Both the position numbers and the translations under genes were made by a program. A stretch of 64,000 nt of DNA, taken from the NCBI RefSeq assembly GCF_001039355.2, contig NW_019775397.1, positions 275,507-339,506 on the forward strand, read 5' to 3'. Below, piece after piece: positions 52,808 to 63,212 of the stretch; within the stretch, counting starts at the first letter, position 1; the number at the start of each line of letters is the position of its first letter. Under the pieces are notes generated by a model, which ran no database searches, had not been told where the DNA came from, and saw nothing but the letters and a program-made list of their open reading frames with translations. Source of the stretch: Lingula anatina. Lineage: Eukaryota > Brachiopoda > Lingulata > Lingulida > Lingulidae.

Positions 52808-53050
52808 TTATTTTTCTTTATAATAACAGATATTAAAATAATTATATAATACACCTCTACCGAATTTTTTAACAAAACAAAGATTTAAACTGGCTGACAC
52901 TTCTTCTGAGTCAGCCACTTTGACTGACTTTTTTGAGTCGGCTGCTATGACTGACTCTTCTTCTGAGTCCGCCGCTATGACTGACTCTTCTTCTGAGTCG
53001 GCCACTACCACTCGCTCTTCTTTGGAATCCGTGTCCATTACGGAAAACAT
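52808..53050 (-). CDS. small acidic-repeat protein, 80 aa
   Basis: ATG at 53050, reading MFSVMDTDSKEERVVVADSE, then ESVIAADSEE-type repeats (four units), a KKSVKVADSEE unit and a short unrelated tail to 52808. The same MDTDSK start precedes acidic repeats at 38100 and, in part, at 51130, where frames are broken. It is rich in Ser-acidic sites. The function is unknown; SIM-like in layout. Confidence 0.5.
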   Translation of the reverse strand: MFSVMDTDSKEERVVVADSEEESVIAADSEEESVIAADSKKSVKVADSEEVSASLNLCFVKKFGRGVLYNYFNICYYKEK

Positions 53051-53202
53051 GATTGTTTGTGGAGAAATACACCACGAACTTTGAATTGAAAATGTTCTTA
53101 ACAGTCCGTAAATGGTAAGTAAAATATATACTGGAAATTTATCGTGCACCTCTTTTACTACTGATCTTGTTTGCTTTTTAACATAGTTCAATAGGGTCTT
53201 GT

Positions 53203-53224
53203 CATTTTCTGTTGTTGACCAAAA
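53203..53224. repeat. 22-bp inverted match to 31572-31593, right copy
   Basis: Contains CATTTTCTGTTGTTGACC, the reverse complement of the left copy. Beyond it the array-type sequence ends. Confidence 0.5.
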
Positions 53225-54792
53225 GGTATGGACCCAGTTAGTGTTTTCAACTTTGTCAGGTTCTAAAAGATCTTTATGGACAATGTTTTTATGGTTTTAA
53301 GTAACATTTTTTTAAATGATTGTAAGAAAACAATCATTGTCAGTAAAAAATATGAAATGATTTTCTTTCTTTTGTTCGTTTGTTATTTCAGAATGGTTGT
53401 AAGTAAACAATGATTGTTAGTGAACAATTTAATGAAATGTTTTATTTATTTACTACATTTTGTAATGGATGTTAGGAATGTTATATAATTTTTGTAAGTA
53501 AAACTAAGAGTTATCAATTAGTTGTATTGAACTGAACAGTACTAATGTGCTCCGTTTTACAAACATAGACATAATGTTGATGCAAAACGATAGGACTTAA
53601 TTCTTTGTTTGCTATTGCTTGCTATTGACTGGTTTTACATGCAGATGTTCATTGTTTCAGTCACCCATGTTGAAAGTTCACAGATGTATTGAGTTACCTT
53701 GTATATCAGGTTTTATCAGCATTTCAATTTCTACCATTGTTTTACAATGTGTAATATATAATGAGATCGTAAGATGTGGAGTTCTGTAAAATTTGTTTTT
53801 ATCAAAAGGTTTTTGAAGAAATAAAAAAGAAAAAAATATTACCTCAGCGTTGTTGTTCTAGAATTCAGAGATGTTTTATAATATGAGTACAAGGCATGTG
53901 ATCTGCTCATCGCATGTAAATTCAAAATTGCTAACCATTACTCATAATCGCTATTTTTTTTTCTCAAAGGTAGACTAGCTAAAGTTAAATACGGATGTTC
54001 GAGGCAAGGGTTGTCAGATCGTGTAGCTAGGGAACAATCTGTTTTAATGAAATATGAAAGTGATCAAGATAAAAGATTTAGACTAGCTTTTATAACGTTA
54101 ATGCTTAAATAAAGTTTGGAGTTACAGAAACAGCTTCTTGTCCGAGTTACTGTGGTCTTTATTTGGGTAATTTTTGGCAGTTCCAAAAAGCACATCGCAA
54201 AAGGGATGCTTTATTGTTTATTTGTTTATTTATTTATTCATGTAATTTTACCTAAATGTGATAAGCAATAGGCACATTTCTTAATATAATTACTTGTATT
54301 CATCCGTGTGCTCAGTATGTGACGTTGGATTTGTATTTAAATGTCCTTTCTGTCTTTTCTACATTGAAAGCAACAAATAGCATGTTAAATGTAACATCCA
54401 ATTTTAGTTGAAAATTAATATTATTTTTATTAATCTACCAAAAAATATCAGTTTATAAATTGTTTGTTGTTATTGGAAGCATCGCCTGTCGTAATGTCGG
54501 GACCTTCTCTCCTCCCAATATCGATTTATTTTACGCTAAGTCGCTAAACTTTGAACCAGTATTGAATATGAATACACGAGTATTTCAAGATATGGAAATT
54601 CCAAGCGTCGATACTAATGGTTTTGTATGTACAGAAGCGTCCTAAAAATCAAAAGCAGGCTACAGTTACTATTCGTATTATACTCAGATGTTTTTTGTCT
54701 TTGGTTATGTTTAAATCCATATAATTTAATCCTTCACTTTGCTGTGACTACTCTTGTCTGCGGCCACTAAGACATACCTAAAACAGTCCAAC
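53225..54792. other. non-coding region right of array
   Basis: AT-rich unique sequence with some local repetition (AAACAATCATTGT and AACAATGATTGTT at 53325-53425). No gene or RNA gene is supported. Confidence 0.4.
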
Positions 54793-54977
54793 AGGATCGA
54801 TCTTTCTCCAAGGTTTTTTGCTAAACTGCTTTCCGTTTGTCTGGTACTCCTACAGAAGCTGCTAAACGATAATTAATTACCCTCTAGCAGCTTCAGTAAG
54901 CGTGACAGACATCCAAGCCGCTTAAGTCGATTGCGATTTAGCGAGAATCCTCTCGGAGATAGATCGATCCACAGTTA
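54793..54977. mobile_element. foldback MITE, family F, copy c
   Basis: Inverted arms AGGATCGATCTTTCTCC and GGAGATAGATCGATCC, with inner arms CAGAAGCTGCTAAACGATAA / CTCTAGCAGCTTCAGTAAG meeting at AATTAATTA. Same family as 6633-6876 and 6888-7096. Confidence 0.65.
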
Positions 54978-56886
54978 GTACTATAGGGTCTGGGAATGGT
55001 CCCTAGGATATGCTACTAAACTAATAAGTTTCATAAGTCGACGTGTCATCCACAATTTAAGGCCGCTTATAATATAGCCAAGCAAATCGATACGTTTTCG
55101 TTTATGGAATTGGACTGGTAAACTGCCCTTTACTGGAGCCATTGATACAAGTACTCGTACAGCGGAGACATGGTGTTAATTCCCCTAGAGTCTCCAAAAA
55201 CTTTAGGTGCTAATGGATGGATGTGACCTTTTTTATCTCTTCACTGCACATTTTCAGGACATAAAACGCTTGATTTGGCTGCGTATCTTTAAGTCCAGAA
55301 ACTTCTTTTTTTTTTCAGTTCCCATATAATGTATGTACAACCGTGTAAAAAACACTTGCGTGACCTTTTTTGCATTATATGATGCATAACCAAAGTTGTT
55401 TAGTTCTTTTTTATCATTATCTATCTTTATACACAATAAAATGTTTTCTGTATAATTATGTTGATATTTGTTTTTAAGGACGCTCTCTCATATTTCAGAT
55501 TTCATATTTTTGCCCTAGCGATTTTGATTAAAATTGTAAGACAAAATCTTCTTACCATATGAGTAAAAAATATGAAAAAAAATTGGGGGTACTCCAGCTC
55601 GTTTTCAAGAGGTGGCGTCCCGAAAAACGCTACGTTTATTACATTGCGTTATATGGGGATTTTGCCAAAATGCCCTAAATTTTGCTGAAAAATGCAAAAA
55701 TAAAAAAATCTGCCCTAGCGATTTTAATTTTATGTGGATATGTTATAGATCTTGGTAGACCTCAAAGAAATTTACAAAAAATATGTACCACAACATGCTT
55801 GTTTTTGAGCCAGGGCTGCTTGAACATCGATTTTTTATCAAATTTACATAGGAATCAATGGAAATTTCCAAGCAAATTTAAATAAATATGTTTTGTATCG
55901 TGGGTTTTTTTAACTCATACACTTATTTTGCTTGCATGAAAATTATATTTATACTTCTCTGCATCAGCTTACTAAATTTCATAAAGTTTGCTTATCCCAT
56001 TTATAACAAATAGATATTCAAATGTTGAAAGTATCAGTTGGATTTCAGTATGCCTCATGGAATGCCGCCATATTGGATTTGTCATAGGCTGGACCTACAA
56101 GCACACGTATCAATCTCTTGTGACTTTTATGTTCCTATTCCTTTTTTCTTACTGGTTTATACATTTTTAACATTGAGATAGCTGGATAGATTGTTTGCTT
56201 TGTATATTTTAATATACATTGTTCAAACAATGTATCAATTTCTTACTACTGGTACGTTACATGTACTAGCCAGATTTCTTGACAAACGTGCTTTGGAAAC
56301 TAGGTGGCAAAAAAGTTGGAATATTCATCTAAAGACATATTTTGGTTATCAGTTTATTTCGATTTCATATTATATTTACAACATGAAATCAAATAAATAT
56401 CAATAAATATGCATACTTATTAAAAAATTTAGGCATTAAAGACATCCTACATGCATTTTTCTTATTACTTTATACATTTTGTTACTCTTTTTTTTTGTGT
56501 TTAGATTAATTTCACATAGAAGACAATAAAGACCATCTAGACCTCTTTGAAATGACGTGTGCAAATGCTGATATATAAACCACGACATCTTGATTTTCCC
56601 CCTAAGCACGAAGAAATTATTTTTATAAACTAGGTATTATATAGAATTTGCTAAAGGTTGAACGCAGGATTTAGTTAATTGAATGGGATGAAATAAAAAA
56701 TCAAATAACGGGGATCTTCCTGGGTCAAAATCTGGCTGGGCCATTTTTAAAAATGTGTGCCGTGAATTTTTTGTGATAATTCATTATGTTTCAATATCAT
56801 TTTTTATTTTAATTTTGATCATATTAAGATTAAAAACACTGAAAAAAGGCTTGGTGCTTTGAGATCAAAGGATTTTCTGCTCTTTA
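54978..56886. other. non-coding region, no gene seen
   Basis: AT-rich. A short phrase TGCCCTAGCGATTTT occurs twice (about 55513 and 55713) in the same orientation with similar flanks (a local duplication of about 200 bp). No supported coding region before the gap. Confidence 0.4.
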
Positions 56887-57160
56887 NNNNNNNNNNNNNN
56901 NNNNNNNNNNNNNNNNNNNNNNNNNNNNNNNNNNNNNNNNNNNNNNNNNNNNNNNNNNNNNNNNNNNNNNNNNNNNNNNNNNNNNNNNNNNNNNNNNNNN
57001 NNNNNNNNNNNNNNNNNNNNNNNNNNNNNNNNNNNNNNNNNNNNNNNNNNNNNNNNNNNNNNNNNNNNNNNNNNNNNNNNNNNNNNNNNNNNNNNNNNNN
57101 NNNNNNNNNNNNNNNNNNNNNNNNNNNNNNNNNNNNNNNNNNNNNNNNNNNNNNNNNNNN
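56887..57160. other. assembly gap (274 n)
   Basis: A run of unknown bases directly downstream (minus strand) of the gag fragment; the rest of the retrotransposon would be expected here. Confidence 0.99.
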
Positions 57161-57585
57161 TTTTGTGTCCCTTCATGAAGCAGACCACAAACAAATCTGT
57201 CACGCAACGCCTGATTCAAAAAGTCTCCATACTCACAATGTGTTGACAATCGTCTCAGTTCTGATAGATATTCACTAACCTTCTCACCTTCAAGTTGGTT
57301 TCTTTTCATGAACTTGAATCGCTCAGCAATTACCAAAGGCTTTGGAGCGTAATAATTCTGTAAATGGCCCTTCAGCTGGTCATAACTCAGCGTGCTGGGT
57401 AACTCCGGCGAAGTTAAACTTTTTAGCTTTGCATACGCTGTACTGCCAATAACTGTTAGTAACACTGCAGCTTTCTTGTCATTTTCTATGTCATTGACTA
57501 AAAAATATTGCTCTAACCTCTCTATGTAGCACTCAACATTTTCTTTACTATCGTCAAATTCATTTAGACGGCCAATCCTCGCCAT
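57161..57585 (-). pseudogene. Ty3/Gypsy-type Gag N-terminal fragment, cut by assembly gap
   Basis: ATG at 57585 (MARIGRLNEFDD), open for about 141 residues to the gap: CYIERLEQYFLVNDI, AVLLTVIGSTAYAKLKSLTS, RFKFMKRNQLEGEKVSEYLS and RFVCGLLHEG. This is the retrotransposon gag capsid-like pattern seen in metazoan Gypsy elements. The nucleocapsid, protease and RT would lie beyond the gap, but the sequence left of 56887 shows none. The element is therefore truncated or mis-assembled. Confidence 0.8.
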
Positions 57586-57599
57586 CCTTGTCGCCAGAA

Positions 57600-57701
57600 T
57601 GTAATATCTTCACAACTGACTTTATTACTGAACCATGTGCTTCTGTCTTACATGCTCACTAGAGGGCGCACGTCATGACAAGCCCAAACTAATATACTAC
57701 A
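57600..57701 (-). mobile_element. possible LTR end upstream of gag
   Basis: On the minus strand, a TGTAGTATATTAG...GATATTACA segment ends 15 bp before the gag ATG, followed by TTCTGGCGACAAGG, a typical primer-site-like start. It contains AATAAA. TG...CA borders fit an LTR, but the left border of the LTR and a second LTR were not found. Confidence 0.4.
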
Positions 57702-58998
57702 ATTTTAACTAATTGTGAGAGAAAAGAGAATTGTTTTCAGCATACAAATCACCGCAACCTGGGTGATCGGAAACCAATGCTGAAGAAGACAATGTCTTGC
57801 TACACACATCGTAACCATATGACAAATCTTAGCAATACACTTTACGGTCAAAATGCAAGCCCTTGTGAATGTTTTCTGTGAGATAAGATCATGTCACTGC
57901 TATACAAGTCTTACTAAAACGTTCGTTTCAGTCCCTTCTCGTACATTGCGGCATTTGTAAACAAAGTCGCAAATGGGGTACTTTACGTCGTAAAAGACCA
58001 AGCGCTCACTGATACGCAACGCATTGTTGACATATTCGTAGCGCTTCGACCAAAATAGCATCAAATATTACATACAGATTTCTTAAAAGGATGAATGACG
58101 TATTTTATTGCATGTTACATTTTCATAATTAGCCGCTATCGCAAAAAACTACTCATGCGCGAAATCTGCACAGATCGCAAAAAAAGCTAATATGAGAGAA
58201 CGTCCTTAATTCTATTATTTTGAACATTTTTTTATCATTTTTGTGTACTATTTATCAGTCACGATATGTTCTGTCCAATCAAGGCACCAATCCTACACTA
58301 TAAGTGCCCGCTACCAGGTGTCCAGAACCGCGCAAATTTAGATATGAACGTAATTTAGACTTGAGCTCGAAATGCGGACACCGTTGGGTACTTTAGTTAG
58401 GATATCGCTTTAGTATATAGCCTTCCAGATTCGCGGTCGAAACCTTTACGTCTAAACGCTACAGAGGAAATCCACACTGACAAAAATGACCAGTTTCAAT
58501 CGTTTAATGTGAACTCGTTGCCTGCTCAGGTACATTCTGATCCCCTATTCAATATTACACACTTTTAGTACGTACTCCAGCCAATGGCTTCATGCACTTC
58601 TTGTCACTGGCTTCTTAATGCGACAGGTAAACAAGGTACTCAGCCTCTTCAAAATTGACACAATGTATTATACAGAATACAATAAAAGTTATGGCTTGAA
58701 ATTATTGACATCGTCTATGAGTTATTAAATGTCTCCGACACAGGGTCACAGATTGGCTTTACAGTAGACATTCACAAATAGCCTACATGTAAGTTTCTTG
58801 TTAAATGATGGAATATTTCTGCATTGTGACCCTGTTATCAAGTTTCAAGGATAATTACCTGGCTGCTAATTTTTTGCGGAACATATTATGCACTTGACAA
58901 GTCCCTGCCAAGCCCCCCCCCCCTTTTAACCCCAAAACATATTTCAAAGCGCCTGTTTTGTCTTATTTTTCAACGCGTTTAGTTCCTAAGCATGTTAA
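57702..58998. other. non-coding region, no gene seen
   Basis: Unique AT-rich sequence with a poly-C run near 58914-58923. Nothing else is supported. Confidence 0.4.
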
Positions 58999-59055
58999 GG
59001 AGCATTCACATCGAAAAGAGTCGAGGTCTAGTAAGACCGCTACCTAAATATGTTT
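58999..59055. mobile_element. half copy of foldback family G2
   Basis: AAGGAGCATTCACATCGAAA, then GAGTCGAGGTCTAGTAAGAC and CGCTACCTAAATATG, match the left arm of 6333-6621. No right arm is found. A partial family F end (GATAGATCGATCC ... CTGTGGGAATGG) follows at about 59150-59190. Confidence 0.6.
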
Positions 59056-59190
59056 AGCAGTATGACGCGCTTGATGGCTAAATTTATGTAGGGTGCTTAT
59101 GTAGGCCCTATTGCCCTTAGGTGAGGGTTTGACTGTTTAACTATATACAGGGAGATAGATCGATCCAAACATCTGTGGGAATGGTCCCTT

Positions 59191-60854
59191 ATAATTTACT
59201 TCAGTTTTCATCAAATACTGGGTATTTCCGTAATGATAGTCGGAAGATTCTACAAATCGCACCGCACAAGATTGGCCAGGGCTGTTGTAAATTTATGTTA
59301 TATAATGCAAATCAAGCCTCATTTGAGATGGATAATGTGGCACTGTTATTGATGTTAAAAGGCTGAAACTAATTAATACCCATGACAAAATGTTGCCTTA
59401 AATTAATTCTATACATTACGTCATATATATAGGCTTTTATATGAACATCGTATCATGTTTTTTATAATTAATATTAGTGACTCTACATCAACTCAATATT
59501 TTAATTACGATCCATGTCTAGCATCACGACGACCAAAATACAGAGTTGAACCAACGTCACATTTTGATGTGGCTGGATCAACATGGATTTGACATTGAAT
59601 TTAGGTAGATCAACGGCTCTATGCATTCTGCTGCCAGCAGCCACCCTGAGCAGACAATAAACTTGGTCAAGCTGCCCACTAAACTTCAATCCTCTCTGAA
59701 CTATTCCAGTCGTTGGAAGAACAATAGTTAGGTAAGTGGTCTATTGTCTGAAATATAACTGGAGTCAATTTTTAAATGTATACTACAAGTTATTATCTGA
59801 CCCAGGTAACTAACTACTAATGTAAAATTTATTCCACGTTTTGTTTCTTCAATTTATGAATTTGTCACACTTTTTATCAGTTTTAGGATGCATATCTGGA
59901 TTGTTCGTATACATCAACCGATTGTGTTTCATGGTTTTCAAATCCAAAATTTTGTCTAATAGCTCATCTAGAAGTATCAAGCTAATGTTGTGGACTCTTT
60001 CATGGTGAGAAAAATGCCACAACTGATTCTACATTGGTGCTGTAACAATAGCTGCCTCCGCAGCAGCGCATAAGATTTCAAAATGGCCACCATAGTATTT
60101 ATCTATTATCGTGACTTGTGATATAGACATACGAATCGCCCGGCGTCATGGGCCCATAAGTCACCGAAGTTTTACACATGTCAGAAAGAAAACAAAACAA
60201 AATAAAATTTAAAAAATGTGATTTAGGTTGAAAGCAAAACTTTATAAATTATGATACACTCAACTCTTGAGCTATAAATAGGCAATTTGTCAAACAGTGT
60301 GGTATATATATATATAAGTATAATTATTTATAGAAATAAGGCGTTGTGACTGACAAATAACGTATCCAAGCAATTTTACCCCCCCCCCCCCCCTTGGTGC
60401 AACCGGCCATAAAGCGCATTTATGCCAAACACAAAGTGAGTGTTTGTTTCAGTCTACCCAAAAAACTTATGCAGATCTTATGTCTCCCTAAAGACGAGGC
60501 AGACCCAAAAAATATGTCAGCGGCGCGACCTATCATATTAAGGCCGGTGATAGGGTTAAATACGCTTAAAATCATGTTTTTGAGTTTTTTGTGTGTTTAT
60601 ATCAATCAAAAAAAGTATCTAACGTTGGATGTAATAATTTTTATGAATTTGCATCGCAAAATGCGTCTTTTGATGAGTTTTTCAACCGGCACGCGCCCCA
60701 GTCAGGCTGACAACTAAGCCACGCCTCTGTTACTAAGGGCCGTTGCCATGAGGGGGTCGGAGCACAGTTAATGAGTTATAAGCCGATTACGTGTGCGGTA
60801 ATAGGTCATAAGTCTTACATCAGCTTAGCAGCGAAGAAGTCTAGCTAGTACACT
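59191..60854. other. non-coding region, no gene seen
   Basis: Contains local GTTGATC/GATCAAC-type micro-repeats around 59560-59620, a short TATA tract near 60303 and a poly-C run at 60379-60393. No gene supported. Confidence 0.4.
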
Positions 60855-61037
60855 ATGGGGAAGAGAAAAGTTCGTGTTAAAAGCCCCTTTCCGGAGGAAA
60901 GAAGGGAAATTTAGAGAGTAAGGCCTATGCATGGCGGGGAAAACCGGCCCTATTTGTTCAGTCGGATGACTGATTTCTGTATACCTAATAAATGGGTGAA
61001 AGAGTTAATCGAATCGTCTAAATTAATTGACAAATGA
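60855..61037 (+). pseudogene. unrecognised degenerate reading frame, one internal stop
   Basis: Begins ATG GGG AAG AGA (GKRKVRVKSPFPEERRE), has one TAG, then continues in frame with GENRPYLFSRMTDFCIPNKW and VKELIESSK to a TGA, 61 codons in all. The composition is coding-like and the start is basic. Two further frames on the same strand follow (61210-61416 and about 61560-61799). Together they may be the remains of one gene, perhaps a transposon protein, but no family is recognised. Confidence 0.3.
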
Positions 61038-61209
61038 AAGAAAAATCGATAAATACATAGATAAAAAAAGCCAAAAAAAGTCTAGCCTTTAATTTTTGCG
61101 ATATATATCGTCGAGCGTATCTGCGACACGTTACGAAACCGGACAAAATAAAATTTTATTCTCCAAGATATAATATCATGGAGCTTGAGAGCACGCGAAA
61201 AATTGTGAT

Positions 61210-61416
61210 TTGAATGGCCAAACAAGAGAAATCCAAGCAAAGGTTGACAGCATGATTAAAACAATGAAAATTAAAACGCATGTTAGCGGCTTTGCATTTT
61301 GCGATATTTGGAGAAAAACAATTTCAAAATCACTGATCAAGCTGGAAGAAAGAGTTCAAGTGTCGAAAAATGAAAATCACAAAAAGACCCCGAGAATAGT
61401 CAAGACTAGCACGTAA
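61210..61416 (+). pseudogene. unrecognised small reading frame, lysine-rich
   Basis: 68 codons with a helical, basic character (AKVDSMIKTMKIKTHV, FCDIWRKTISKSLIKLEERV). It follows the broken frame at 60855-61037 on the same strand. It could be a second exon or fragment of the same unknown gene, or chance. Confidence 0.2.
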
Positions 61417-61799
61417 AAAGCAAATAGGGTCTAAATGTCATGTGTAAAAATAAAATATTTATTCAAAAGCCTTCTCTCAGCCACTTTTACCGCTGAATCT
61501 TGTGCGGCTGAGCGTCTCCCCTTTATCTTAGCTGGCATTTTGAGAGAGACCGCTCTGAAGTAATCACTGGATTTTTCCGTTGATCTGACGACTACCAAGT
61601 GCCGTGCAAAATAATCCTGCAGCGTTACCCGTCAAAAAACTCGTATCAACACCAGTGGCGGACACTTGCTCTCGACACAGTTTTATCTGATCACTTTGCC
61701 GATAACAAAGAAGGAGTCTCTCAGGTAAAATTACTCGATTGCCGAGGAAGACCCATTGAAACGTTCAAATGCAACTTCACACCTCTTAATTGCGGTTAA

Positions 61800-62912
61800 A
61801 CGTAATCGCCTTTGTTAGCGCTTCCTTCTACATATCCTTGACACCCTACGGGGCATCACTAGGCTAGGGCCCTCTCCAGAGCTGTCAATCAAAATGGCGG
61901 CACGCTTACTTTCCTAACGAGTGGTCGGAAAATGCAACAAAAGCACGATTTTCTGCCCCTTCAAAGCACCCAAACAAAATATTTTTAGATGACAAGAAGC
62001 AATGGTTCCATCTGATCGTATAACCGATAACAGGTAAATTTGCCAGCTAAGCATTTGACTAATAAGCCCTGTTAACCAACCTGTGAGCGTTTTTGGCTGT
62101 TTTAACAGCTTTCTATATTGACGAGATAAGTGAATCGCTGCCAAGTATATCTCACTATCTGAGCAACCGATCGTTACAAAAGTTGCACCTATTGTTGTTA
62201 GGAATGTGGACTACAGCATGATATCAGGGGTTTAAGAGGAAATTGTTTGTTTGAAAGTTATTGCCTTTTGAAGTGAATAAGCCATTGAAATATGGGCTGA
62301 TTTAACGTAAAAGATGATAAAATCAAAAGTAAATAGTTTAAGACAATTCCCTGGCACCCCGCTGCAATGCCTTCACCCAGCTTTATGAGGCCTTTTGCAT
62401 CACTTGAATAGCTGTCTTGGTTATAGAGAAAATCCCGAAAACGGCATTTTTCCCCCTCAAATTGGCGCCAGAGCGTAATCCGTTGGACACTGTACTTAAT
62501 CCCCGTCTTTAATTGGCTTTTTCGGAAGTTTGTTTTAATTTTTTATAAAAACTTATAAGCCCAGGGCTTTGTTTCTATGACTTTGGTCCTTTTACTATCA
62601 GTCACCTTAAGTGTCAAGAGGTTAAGGACTGTGAATGTGACAATAATTACATCAGAGAGACAGAAAGAACACTGAAATCTAGGGCCGTGGAACATTAGAG
62701 ACGTAGCTCCATCACATCGAAGTTCTGTAAACACATTCACCCAGATAAACTGGGGTAGCAGATCCCACAGGAGGGGAAGGGGGGTAAGTAGGCAATCTTC
62801 ACCCGTGCATACAACCTAATGCTGAACAGAGACTGGGGATACACCAATTGTCTCACGCATTGACAGCACTGTCACTGACACTTCGGGGACTGGCGTTGCG
62901 ACGGATTAAAAA
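61800..62912. other. non-coding region
   Basis: No gene supported. It includes TCAAAATGGCGGCACGC (about 61888), a YY1-like motif of the kind seen at promoters and in the foldback elements of this window. Confidence 0.35.
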
Positions 62913-63212
62913 CGCCGGTGTAACAGTAATTCAAGTCCTGCGGACCTCGGTACCTGGTAATGGTTGTCCGTAAAATGAAAAAGATGAATAAAATCACTGC
63001 AGCAAAGACAAGTGTTGTTATAATATAAAAATAATCACATACATACTAATCAATTTTAAACGACAATAACCAAAAACAAAAACGAAAGACAAAAATAAAA
63101 ATTCAAGCCTACGTTTTGACTGAGATGCGATAACTGGTAGGATGATCAACCATCGTGACTTACCGGTGTAACAGTAATCCAAGTCCCCCAGGAAGACAAC
63201 CATTACTTGGGA
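62913..63212. repeat. mixed direct and inverted repeat pair
   Basis: CCGGTGTAACAGTAATTCAA (about 62914) recurs as CCGGTGTAACAGTAATCCAA (about 63164) in direct orientation. CTGGTAATGGTTGTCCG (about 62954) recurs inverted as AGACAACCATTACTTG (about 63194). Probably fragments of a foldback element. Confidence 0.5.
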
